A stretch of 5,240 nucleotides of DNA from Pirellulaceae bacterium (GTDB lineage: Bacteria; Planctomycetota; Planctomycetia; Pirellulales; Pirellulaceae): the NCBI GenBank assembly GCA_013002105.1, contig JABDKS010000264.1, positions 1 through 5,240 on the forward strand, given 5' to 3'. This document shows, in pieces, positions 1 through 5,191 of this stretch (position 1 is its first letter; every line of letters starts with the position of its first letter). The position numbers were made by a program, and so were the translations under genes. The notes beneath the pieces are model-generated. The model was not told the DNA's origin and made no database searches. It saw only the letters and a program-made list of their open reading frames with translations.

Positions 1-1
1 C

Positions 2-202
2 TACAACGCAAATCAAATCGAGTTCGTCAATCTGATCATCAACCAGTTGGTCGACCACGGCATCGTCGATGTGTCGCTGCTATACGAATCACCGTTCACG
101 GACATCTCGCCACAGGGGCCAGACGCACTTTTCACTACCCATCAAATCGAACGCATCATACAGTTGCTAGACGATATTCGCTCGACTGCACTGGCGGCAT
201 AG
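2..202 (+). CDS. hsdR: Type I restriction enzyme subunit R, C-terminal end (partial)
   Basis: The frame is open from the left edge and ends at TAG 200-202, giving the last 66 residues of a protein whose start lies outside the window. The segment LLYESPFTDISPQGPDALF matches the conserved L-Y-E-S-P-F-T-D-x-x-P-x-G-P-x-x-L-F block that closes HsdR subunits of the EcoEI/EcoAI type. The preceding NQIEFVNLIINQLVDHGIVD also fits that domain. HsdR is the motor and nuclease subunit of type I restriction-modification: it uses ATP to translocate DNA and cleaves away from the recognition site, acting with HsdM and HsdS in the cytoplasm. The C-terminal domain is thought to contact the methylase core. The nuclease and helicase domains, and any hsdM or hsdS, would lie to the left and cannot be checked. 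Family recognition is from memory of the motif. Confidence 0.85.
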   Translation, partial: YNANQIEFVNLIINQLVDHGIVDVSLLYESPFTDISPQGPDALFTTHQIERIIQLLDDIRSTALAA

Positions 203-240
203 ATCAGCGGATTCGCTTTATTCCAATCTCCCAGCGTTAA

Positions 241-459
241 TTAGTGAACAGAATGTCGGACGCTCGATTTAAGCCACTCTCCGAATGGAGTTTCGAAGAG
301 CATGACCAACTCGGCCTGGAAGAGTTTTCGGACCGACTCCAAACCTATATCGAAATTGATCACCATTTCACTTCCGGCTGTCTGGTCGTAAGTTAGAAAC
401 GCCATTTGAGTCTGGGAAATCAGCATTTCTTTCGATATGGAAGAAACGTCTACTGGCAA
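241..459 (-). CDS. Doubtful small hypothetical protein, possibly a gene remnant
   Basis: This 72-codon frame starts at TTG (459-457) and ends at TAA (241-243). An alternative ATG at 426 would give 61 residues. The codons favour G or A at the first position, and the protein has ordinary composition with a plausible helix (GLESVRKLFQAELVMLFETP). It therefore looks more protein-like than the other shadow frames here. There is no strong Shine-Dalgarno site. The same frame continues upstream of a single TAA (499-501) to an ATG at 576, so this may be the 3' part of a 111-codon gene broken by one stop. It lies downstream of the operon terminator and would need its own promoter. I do not recognise any domain. 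It could equally be a chance open frame. Confidence 0.25.
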   Translation of the reverse strand: MPVDVSSISKEMLISQTQMAFLTYDQTAGSEMVINFDIGLESVRKLFQAELVMLFETPFGEWLKSSVRHSVH

Positions 460-613
460 AACGTGAGCTTCACCAAAATTCGCCGTTTCCTGTTTTGCTT
501 AATGCCCGGGAGGATGATTTCTACGGTGATCCGCTCCAATCGCTAGAGATGAATACAGTGTCGGCTCTAGATTCATCGTCGAACCCGTTTTGGAAAGGAA
601 GTCGTGTTCGGTT

Positions 614-648
614 AAAAAAGGCAACCACCGAAATTGCGTGGTTTGGCC
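614..648 (-). terminator. Intrinsic terminator of the minus-strand operon
   Basis: Read on the minus strand, GGCCAAACCAC (648-638) pairs with GTGGTTGCC (628-620) around a nine-base loop and is followed at once by six T residues (619-614). The inner six pairs are perfect, and the outer GGC/GCC pairs close across small bulges. It begins about 80 bases past the acetyltransferase stop, where a terminator for that operon would be expected. On the plus strand no T run follows the hairpin, so it should not terminate hsdR. Confidence 0.7.
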
Positions 649-727
649 TTGGGCTTGGGAATAGTTGCGTCCAATCTACAACAGGACGCGATCCAATCGC
701 GGCAGGAAAAGTCGCCGAATAAAACGG

Positions 728-1291
728 CTACGCCAGATGAAATTGTTCGCCAAATTCATCGCGGTATCGCGCAAAGCCGGGCAGACGCTTGGATGCACTA
801 TCGGACAACCACCGTATCAGAAAGAACTCTTGAGCGATGCCTGCGAATCCATGCGAGATCCCGGTTTCGATTGCGGCGACAAAACCAAACCGTGAGTAGT
901 AGTTCGGATCACCCAAAACCACCACGAACGGACATCCTGTTTTTGACAATCGATCGATCGCCATTTGAATCATCGACGCGGCGATTCCAGCACGTTGATG
1001 ATCCGGCGCAACGGCAACGGGTCCGAGCCCCTTGCCCACGAGTGTGTCGTCCGAGTCGGTCGATTCGATCACAACGGGTGACAAAAGGAGATGCCCCACG
1101 ATCAAACGCATTTTCTCGGACGACTGATCCGCCGTCGCTACCATCGACACGACATCAGGGCACCGCAGGCGTATCGCGTCGACCAAATCCGCTTCGTCGT
1201 GATATCCATGTTGTGACCGCGTGAACGCAGCGGTGATCAAATCACGGATCGCGGGTCGATCGTCCGGCCGTTCATCGCGAATTTCGATCAT
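728..1291 (-). CDS. GNAT family N-acetyltransferase (YhbS-like)
   Basis: This 187-residue protein begins MIEIRDERPDDRPAIRDLI, the usual beta1-alpha1 opening of GNAT acetyltransferases. The acetyl-CoA site (motif A) is at about residues 88-105: LGPVAVAPDHQRAGIA, with the Q/R-x-x-G-x-A/G phosphate-binding turn at Q99-A104. The last position is Ala rather than the commoner Gly. The block VVVLGDPNYYSRFGF at about 123-137 is typical of the YhbS/COG3153 group. Such enzymes transfer an acetyl group from acetyl-CoA to an amine in the cytoplasm; the substrate cannot be read from sequence. The ATG at 1291 was chosen because it starts at the GNAT fold and overlaps the upstream stop codon as ATGA, implying translational coupling. 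The same frame is open far upstream, to 1807, but that part is a shadow of the membrane protein. A terminator follows at 614-648. Confidence 0.9.
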   Translation of the reverse strand: MIEIRDERPDDRPAIRDLITAAFTRSQHGYHDEADLVDAIRLRCPDVVSMVATADQSSEKMRLIVGHLLLSPVVIESTDSDDTLVGKGLGPVAVAPDHQRAGIAASMIQMAIDRLSKTGCPFVVVLGDPNYYSRFGFVAAIETGISHGFAGIAQEFFLIRWLSDSASKRLPGFARYRDEFGEQFHLA

Positions 1292-1851
1292 GGCACGGCG
1301 GAATCCTGACTCCATCTGGACTTGATCAAAATCATGATGCCGATCACCGACGGAGCAAAGTAGATAGCGGTCATCAAAAACAATATCTCCCAAAAACTGC
1401 CCCGCGTCAGCACCGCCTGCACGGCGACAATCATGAATGCCGCCACCGTGACCGCCAACAGCATCGATCGGATGGAATAACGATCCGATCGCTGCAGAAT
1501 CCAAATCATGGCGACCAGGTTGACGACCAGGAGGATGAAGTCGATCGCTGCGTACACTGGACGGACGGTCAACTGACCGTCGGTCGGCTTGCCAGCAAAT
1601 TTCCGCTCGCAATTGAATATCGGAAAACCGGTGACGACAACCAACGATAACGCCGGCAGCGTGACGGTGCCCGTCGCCGCAGCAGCAGGTGGGGCCGCAG
1701 CGGGTGGTGCCACTGTTTTGGCACGTGGATCGCCCCCAAGAGGCAGATTCGTCAGGCACGCGAACGTGAACCACAAAATCACCAACACCCAAGTCACCAG
1801 ATGCCATCGCAATGGGTGATAGCGGCTCCTACTGGCATCGGATGTCATCAT
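1288..1851 (-). CDS. Small multi-pass membrane protein of unknown function
   Basis: This 187-residue protein is counted from the first of two adjacent ATG codons (1851 and 1848). A TTG ten codons further up (1881) is possible, but no good Shine-Dalgarno sequence supports any choice. Hydrophobic segments are at about residues 17-37, 99-119, 129-148 and 154-176, with a weaker one at 62-79, so four or five membrane passes are likely. An Ala/Pro-rich stretch (about 46-62, APPAAAPPAAAA) follows the first segment. The motif RYSIRSMLL at about 124-132, just before a membrane segment, resembles a short R-x-S-L/I-R-x-L/M-L motif that I associate with small planctomycete membrane proteins; this is recollection, not a search result. 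The TGA stop overlaps the acetyltransferase ATG, and the upstream gene ends 42 bases before this start. I do not recognise a function. Confidence 0.8.
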   Translation of the reverse strand: MMTSDASRSRYHPLRWHLVTWVLVILWFTFACLTNLPLGGDPRAKTVAPPAAAPPAAAATGTVTLPALSLVVVTGFPIFNCERKFAGKPTDGQLTVRPVYAAIDFILLVVNLVAMIWILQRSDRYSIRSMLLAVTVAAFMIVAVQAVLTRGSFWEILFLMTAIYFAPSVIGIMILIKSRWSQDSAVP

Positions 1852-1893
1852 ATTTTTTGGTGCGTGCCGCCGAGTGATCAAAACGGTCGCATC

Positions 1894-2652
1894 TTATTTG
1901 GATTCAACGGCGCCGAGATCTGTTTTCTTGACCTTCACGCGACCCGCGTTGACCGCCCACAAGATCTTTTGCGCCCGTTCGTCGTCAGGATTCTTCGCCA
2001 CGTAATCATCCAGAATTCTTTTGGCTTCGGCCAGATTCTGATCGGCAACATGAGCCACTGCCAATGCGACGTCAGCATCCGCACCCAACTGCATGGCCTT
2101 CTGTAAATGCACGATCGCAGATTTCGTTCGCGAAGAGTCAGCTAGGAATAATCCATATTGCAACTGTCCCTGCACGTCGTCATTGTTCAGATCTAGCAAG
2201 CGTTCATAGTAAGCATCCGCCTTTTTGGCGGCGGTTTTGACATCCAGGTGATGCGCCATCGAATGCGTCAGAGCTGCCCGATACAACATCCCGGGATCAT
2301 TGGAACGATCGCCAACCATAACGTCCATCATCTTCGCCAGCTTCTGACAGTCCCGGCGAGCAAGTTCCTGGTCGGCCTTGTTGGCAAACCTCGGGGGATA
2401 CCCACCTGCGTGACGTCGGATCCCATTGATCACCGTATCGAGCGCTTTCATATCGACCGCATGAACGTTCGTCCCATCTGCGTTTTCGCGAACCGTCAAA
2501 ATGGACCTGAAATTCGGTTGGACATAAGCGGGAATCGACTTCGTCTCGGCTCGACCAGCGGCTGCGCACATCGAGATCAACAGCAACGCTGGTAAGGCGC
2601 GGAGACTGGAACAACCGCCGCGTGCTGAAACAAAACCGCTCAAAGTCGCCAT
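1894..2652 (-). CDS. Exported TPR-like helical-repeat protein
   Basis: This 252-residue protein starts at ATG 2652, chosen because AAGGAAG ends four bases upstream and because it opens onto a signal peptide. Residues 18-32 are hydrophobic (ALPALLLISMCAAA), and likely signal peptidase I cleavage follows G-R-A at 33-35. Cys29 is not in a good lipobox (I-S-M-C), so a lipoprotein is unlikely. The mature part is helical. From about residue 120 it shows alternating amphipathic helices (AAKKADAYYERLLDLNNDD, then a helix pair ending AIVHLQKAMQLG, then LAEAKRILDDYVAKNPDD) of the TPR type, ending in a Lys-rich tail. TPR arrays usually bind partner proteins; the partner is unknown. It is the first gene of a three-gene operon. 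The frame is open up to 2940, but that part lacks family or coding signs. Confidence 0.8.
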   Translation of the reverse strand: MATLSGFVSARGGCSSLRALPALLLISMCAAAGRAETKSIPAYVQPNFRSILTVRENADGTNVHAVDMKALDTVINGIRRHAGGYPPRFANKADQELARRDCQKLAKMMDVMVGDRSNDPGMLYRAALTHSMAHHLDVKTAAKKADAYYERLLDLNNDDVQGQLQYGLFLADSSRTKSAIVHLQKAMQLGADADVALAVAHVADQNLAEAKRILDDYVAKNPDDERAQKILWAVNAGRVKVKKTDLGAVESK

Positions 2653-2656
2653 TTGT

Positions 2657-2663
2657 CTTCCTT
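2657..2663 (-). promoter_or_regulatory. Ribosome binding site of the TPR-like gene
   Basis: AAGGAAG on the minus strand ends four bases before ATG 2652. It is the clearest Shine-Dalgarno sequence in the minus-strand operon and fixes the start of the exported protein at its signal peptide instead of at upstream in-frame ATGs. Confidence 0.7.
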
Positions 2664-2692
2664 GGATGAACGTCTGGATGTGCAGCTTGACC

Positions 2693-2720
2693 TCGTGATT
2701 CCAACATCGTGATTCCAACA
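2693..2720 (-). repeat. 14-bp perfect tandem duplication in a gene leader
   Basis: TCGTGATTCCAACA occurs twice head to tail (2693-2706 and 2707-2720) with no mismatch. It lies about 40-70 bases upstream of the TPR-like gene start. It may be a recent slippage duplication or a paired protein-binding site; the sequence alone does not decide. Confidence 0.85.
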
Positions 2721-2724
2721 TACT

Positions 2725-2740
2725 GGCAGTCACTGCCGAA
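2725..2740. repeat. Inverted repeat overlapping first copy of the 11-bp element
   Basis: GGCAG (2725-2729) and CTGCC (2733-2737) form a perfect 5-bp inverted repeat around TCA, the form of a dimeric operator. The 11-mer TCACTGCCGAA (2730-2740) overlaps it and recurs at 2941-2951 near the divergent ABC gene. An operator role is inference. Confidence 0.45.
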
Positions 2741-2813
2741 CTTGGCAATAGATACCCAATCGCGTTATCAGGTGACACGTGAATCGGTTTTCTCGCATGA
2801 CAGTGGTGACCGA

Positions 2814-2835
2814 CGAGGCATGCTGTTACGCCTCG
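2814..2835. repeat. Inverted repeat, 6-bp arms
   Basis: CGAGGC (2814-2819) and GCCTCG (2830-2835) are perfect complements around a 10-base spacer. No T run follows on either strand, so it is not a terminator. It is flanked by two GACCGAC heptamers (2808-2814 and 2838-2844). The function is unknown; it could be a regulatory site or chance. Confidence 0.4.
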
Positions 2836-2935
2836 GCGACCGACAGTGGATCTGAGCACGGTGACCGAACGAAACGACGACCGAAAACGTACCAATCCAG
2901 AGCCGGTGCGCTGCTCGGTAGCCAGCGGTTTGGAG

Positions 2936-2941
2936 TACAAT
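2936..2941 (+). promoter_or_regulatory. Possible -10 box of the ABC operon promoter
   Basis: TACAAT matches the TATAAT consensus at five of six positions and would place transcription start near 2948, about 30 bases before the proposed start codon. No recognisable -35 hexamer lies 16-18 bases upstream, so this is a weak call. The second 11-bp element begins at its last base. Confidence 0.3.
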
Positions 2942-2951
2942 CACTGCCGAA
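2941..2951 (+). repeat. Second copy of the 11-bp element TCACTGCCGAA
   Basis: This is an exact direct repeat of 2730-2740 in the same orientation. It lies between the possible -10 box and the ribosome binding site of the ABC ATPase, around the predicted transcription start. A shared regulator of both divergent operons is possible but not shown. Confidence 0.5.
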
Positions 2952-2964
2952 TCATCACTCCGTT

Positions 2965-2969
2965 AAGGA
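2965..2969 (+). promoter_or_regulatory. Ribosome binding site supporting a CTG start
   Basis: AAGGA is followed, after nine bases, by CTG 2979. No ATG, GTG or TTG lies in frame between the upstream stop TAA (2964-2966) and the GTG at 3045. This site is therefore the main argument for starting the ATPase at CTG. Confidence 0.55.
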
Positions 2970-2978
2970 ACCAGTCGC

Positions 2979-3968
2979 CTGAATCCCGTCATCCACATTC
3001 GCGATGTCAGCAAACAATACGGAAATATTCGTGCGCTGTCGAATGTGTCGCTTGAGATCCATTCGGGCGTGACGGGACTGCTCGGGCCCAACGGTTCCGG
3101 CAAAAGCACTCTGATTAAATCGCTGCTGGGCCTGGTCAAATCGCAATCCGGCGATGGAACCGTTTTGGGGCACGCGTGGCCAAATCGGGTCCGTGACATT
3201 CGTGATGCTGTCGGGTATTTGCCCGAAGACGACTGTTACATCGCGGGACTCGTCGGAATTGAATCCGTCGCGTTCATGGCGCGACTTTCGGGACTACCCG
3301 ACACCGAGGGCCTGCGGCGAGCGCACGAAATCATGGATTTTTGCGACATCGGCGAGGAGCGTTACCGCGAAGTCGAAACTTATTCGACCGGCATGCGGCA
3401 GAAGTTGAAATTCGCGCAAGCTTTGGTGCACGATCCGCCACTGCTGATTTTGGATGAACCGACGACCGGTTTAGACCCGGATCAACGGCAATCGATGCTC
3501 AAGCGAATTCGCACACTGGCACGACATCACGGCAAGTCAATCATTCTATCGACACACATTTTGCCCGATGTCCAATCGGTATGTGATCAAGTCATCATTC
3601 TGTCCGAAGGCATCGTTCGTGTGCATGATTCGCTGGAGTCACTTTCACAACTCGAACGCCCGTCGATCAACATGACGGTGATGGGGGACGCGACGGCTCT
3701 GATGCAGCGTTGCACTGCCGAAGGTTTCGATGTGACGCCCCAAGGCATCGATACATTGGTGATCGCCGGTGTCAGCGACGACCAAATGCACCAACTGTGG
3801 CAATGGGCTGCGGAGACGGGAACGTCGATTCGGCGATACCATCGTGCCAAGAAGAGTTTGGAACAGATCTTTGTCGAAGCTGCCTTGGCGTCACCCGAGA
3901 CTCTTAGCGAACCATCGGATCTCTCGTTCTTGGACCTTGCCGACAACCAAGCACCGGGAACCAGCTAA
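2979..3968 (+). CDS. ABC-2 type transporter ATP-binding protein
   Basis: This 329-residue cytoplasmic ATPase, counted from CTG 2979, powers export by the permease encoded next to it. It contains Walker A GPNGSGKST (36-44), a Q-loop region YLPEDD with Glu83 in place of the usual Gln, a signature STGMRQ (136-141, a variant of LSGGQ), Walker B LLILDEP with Asp159 and catalytic Glu160, a D-loop TGLDP, and the switch His193 in STHIL. The C-terminal extension ends with SLEQIFVEA (293-301), as in drug- and polymer-exporting ABC-2 ATPases. Starting at GTG 3045 would delete the first beta strand and the Y-G-x-I-R-A-L aromatic loop (VSKQYGNIRALSNVSLEI), which every relative has, so the start must lie at 2967-2997. 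CTG 2979 has the best ribosome binding site; ATC 2991 or ATT 2997 are rarer options. Its TAA overlaps the permease ATG by one base. The substrate is unknown. Confidence 0.93.
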   Translation: MNPVIHIRDVSKQYGNIRALSNVSLEIHSGVTGLLGPNGSGKSTLIKSLLGLVKSQSGDGTVLGHAWPNRVRDIRDAVGYLPEDDCYIAGLVGIESVAFMARLSGLPDTEGLRRAHEIMDFCDIGEERYREVETYSTGMRQKLKFAQALVHDPPLLILDEPTTGLDPDQRQSMLKRIRTLARHHGKSIILSTHILPDVQSVCDQVIILSEGIVRVHDSLESLSQLERPSINMTVMGDATALMQRCTAEGFDVTPQGIDTLVIAGVSDDQMHQLWQWAAETGTSIRRYHRAKKSLEQIFVEAALASPETLSEPSDLSFLDLADNQAPGTS

Positions 3969-5188
3969 TGCCAGTTCATGACTTGGGCTACCGATCGTGG
4001 GCCGGAAAACGGATGTCGCATTTTTTGCGACCCTGGGTGGTCGCTCGCGGAGGCATTGCGCTGGTTTGGCGGCGACGCTGGTTGCGAATGATGATCATTT
4101 TTTCAGCGCTGCCGATTTTGATCTTCGGCTTTGCCATTTTTATGTTCGAGTACGCGGCAACCGATGCCGATGCCCGTCATGGAATTTCGCAGCTACTCGC
4201 ATTCCAGTTTCGACGACCCGACCTCGCCCTTGCGATTGCCACCGATCACAGTAGCGTTCGGCATGACGTCTGGGCGACGCTGATCTTAACGTTCTTTCGG
4301 GTGCCGCAATTGTTTGCAATGGTGCTGCTGGTCGGGCTGATCGCACCGATGTTGATCTCCTATGACTTGCGCAGCAAAGCCTACCTGCTTTACTTCTCGC
4401 GTCCGTTGTCACCGAGTGAATACATTCTGGGCAAGTCGGCGGTGATATGGTTCTTTCTCTGTACGATTACGGCCATTCCCGCCCTGGCCCTCTATCTTGT
4501 TGGCGTATTCCTGTCGCCCGACCTGTCCGTCCTGCGCGAAACCTGGGATCTACCGCTGCGCATTCTTGCAGCAACCGCTGTGCTAGTGATTCCTACGACG
4601 GCGTTGGCACTGTGCTATTCGTCGTTTACGTCTGAGAGTCGTTACGCCACGTTTTCATGGTTTGCTACGTGGGGGATGGGATTCGTTGCCTACAACTTTC
4701 TGACGTACGCCGGGGCGCGCGTGCGTGGTGGCCCTCCGGGACGTCGACCGAGGCGCGGACGCCGGGAGCGATGGGAGGAAGCCCAATCGAATGTGCTGAA
4801 TACGGACACGGCCGACCAAGCCGTGATGGCCCAGGGTCAATTTAACCCCGATCCAATTGGGGCCGGGCAATTTGGACCTGATCAATTTGGACCCGATCAA
4901 ATTGGGCCCGATCAAATTGGGCCCGATCAATTCGGGCAAGGGCAATTCGGGCCAGGGCAATTCGGGCCGGGCGGTTTTCGACCCGGGCCGCCGGAACTGG
5001 AAAATGTGGATCTGGACCGTTGGCGGCTACTTTCGCCCTACGAGACACTCGGCAAGGTTCAATCCTGGGTGTTTGGACTCGACCCAACCGATGGCAGTGT
5101 TTGGCCGTCGGTTGCAATGTTGGTCGCGATCACCGTCATCGGATTTGCGATCGTTCGGTACCGAATCGTCGCGAGGCTGAGTGTCTGA
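3968..5188 (+). CDS. ABC-2 type transporter permease with pentapeptide-repeat insert
   Basis: This 406-residue membrane protein has six likely membrane segments, at about residues 41-62, 104-131, 156-183, 196-219, 226-248 and 377-397. The loop after segment 2 (YLLYFSRPLSPSEYILGK, 139-156) is the R-P-x-S-x-x-x-Y-x-x-G-K coupling motif of ABC-2 (NosY-like) permeases, which meets the ATPase. Between segments 5 and 6 lie an Arg-rich stretch (251-268, RRPRRGRRER) and ten Q-F/I-G-P-D/G-like pentapeptides (291-340). The start at 3968 was chosen for the TAATG overlap with the ATPase, implying coupled translation; ATG 4013 would remove 15 residues without harming segment 1. The second ATPase starts three bases after the stop. 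With the upstream ATPase it should form an exporter; the substrate cannot be inferred. The insert is unlike anything I know in this family. Confidence 0.88.
   Translation: MPVHDLGYRSWAGKRMSHFLRPWVVARGGIALVWRRRWLRMMIIFSALPILIFGFAIFMFEYAATDADARHGISQLLAFQFRRPDLALAIATDHSSVRHDVWATLILTFFRVPQLFAMVLLVGLIAPMLISYDLRSKAYLLYFSRPLSPSEYILGKSAVIWFFLCTITAIPALALYLVGVFLSPDLSVLRETWDLPLRILAATAVLVIPTTALALCYSSFTSESRYATFSWFATWGMGFVAYNFLTYAGARVRGGPPGRRPRRGRRERWEEAQSNVLNTDTADQAVMAQGQFNPDPIGAGQFGPDQFGPDQIGPDQIGPDQFGQGQFGPGQFGPGGFRPGPPELENVDLDRWRLLSPYETLGKVQSWVFGLDPTDGSVWPSVAMLVAITVIGFAIVRYRIVARLSV
4838..4987 (+). repeat. Ten 15-bp tandem units within the permease gene
   Basis: Ten in-frame 15-bp units encode QFNPD, PIGAG, QFGPD, QFGPD, QIGPD, QIGPD, QFGQG, QFGPG, QFGPG and GFRPG. 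Units five and six (4898-4912, 4913-4927) are identical in DNA. The outer units are more diverged, the pattern expected of an array growing by slippage or unequal crossover. Because a unit is five codons, gain or loss changes protein length but not frame. A CRISPR array is excluded because there are no unique spacers. Confidence 0.95.
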
Positions 5189-5191
5189 GCG

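Larger units (their letters stand above)
203..727. other. Intergenic stretch between convergent genes
   Basis: This stretch separates the end of hsdR (+) from the end of the minus-strand operon. I see no convincing gene. It contains one weak minus-strand reading frame (241-459) and an intrinsic terminator (614-648), both listed separately. A plus-strand frame at 495-722 starts with TTG, has no ribosome binding site and resembles no family I know. No clear intrinsic terminator follows hsdR: the only nearby inverted repeat, around 281-295, is imperfect and lacks a T run. Confidence 0.6.
2653..2978. other. Divergent intergenic (promoter) region
   Basis: These 326 bases separate the starts of the minus-strand operon and the plus-strand ABC operon, so both promoters should lie here. 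I see no gene in it. It holds a 14-bp tandem duplication, an 11-bp element present twice, a 6-bp hairpin, and four copies of GACCGA on the plus strand (2808, 2838, 2863, 2879). A possible minus-strand -35 box, TTGCCA (2748-2743), has only a poorly spaced -10 candidate (TATGTT, 2722-2717, 20-bp spacer), so I do not call a promoter for that operon. Confidence 0.7.

Noticed and set aside
281..295. Possible terminator hairpin after hsdR
   Set aside because: The arms (ACTCTCC / GGAGT) pair imperfectly and no T run follows.
495..722. Plus-strand 75-codon frame
   Set aside because: TTG start, no ribosome binding site, no family resemblance, and it overlaps the minus-strand terminator.
634..1224. 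Plus-strand 196-codon open frame
   Set aside because: It is antisense to the GNAT gene, with Arg/Ser/Thr-rich shadow composition and no recognisable domain.
1668..1716. GC-rich triplet-like repeat (GCCGCAGCAGCAGG...)
   Set aside because: It encodes the Ala/Pro-rich linker of the membrane protein; short and imperfect, so simple low complexity explains it.
1292..1807. Upstream extension of the acetyltransferase frame (minus strand, starting at 1807)
   Set aside because: It reads the membrane protein gene out of frame, is rich in Cys, His and Arg, and has no GNAT similarity; the ATGA overlap gives a better start at 1291.
2653..2940. N-terminal extension of the TPR-like protein from 2940
   Set aside because: The ribosome binding site and signal peptide both place the start at 2652; the extension has Arg/His/Cys-rich non-coding composition.
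4838..4987. CRISPR array or protein-coding minisatellite outside a gene
   Set aside because: Units are contiguous with no spacers, and the repeat is in frame within a complete permease gene.
4655..5117. Minus-strand frames through the permease repeat (4655-4960 and 4842-5117)
   Set aside because: Any 15-bp repeat without stops stays open on both strands; these lie opposite a clear membrane protein and look like no family.
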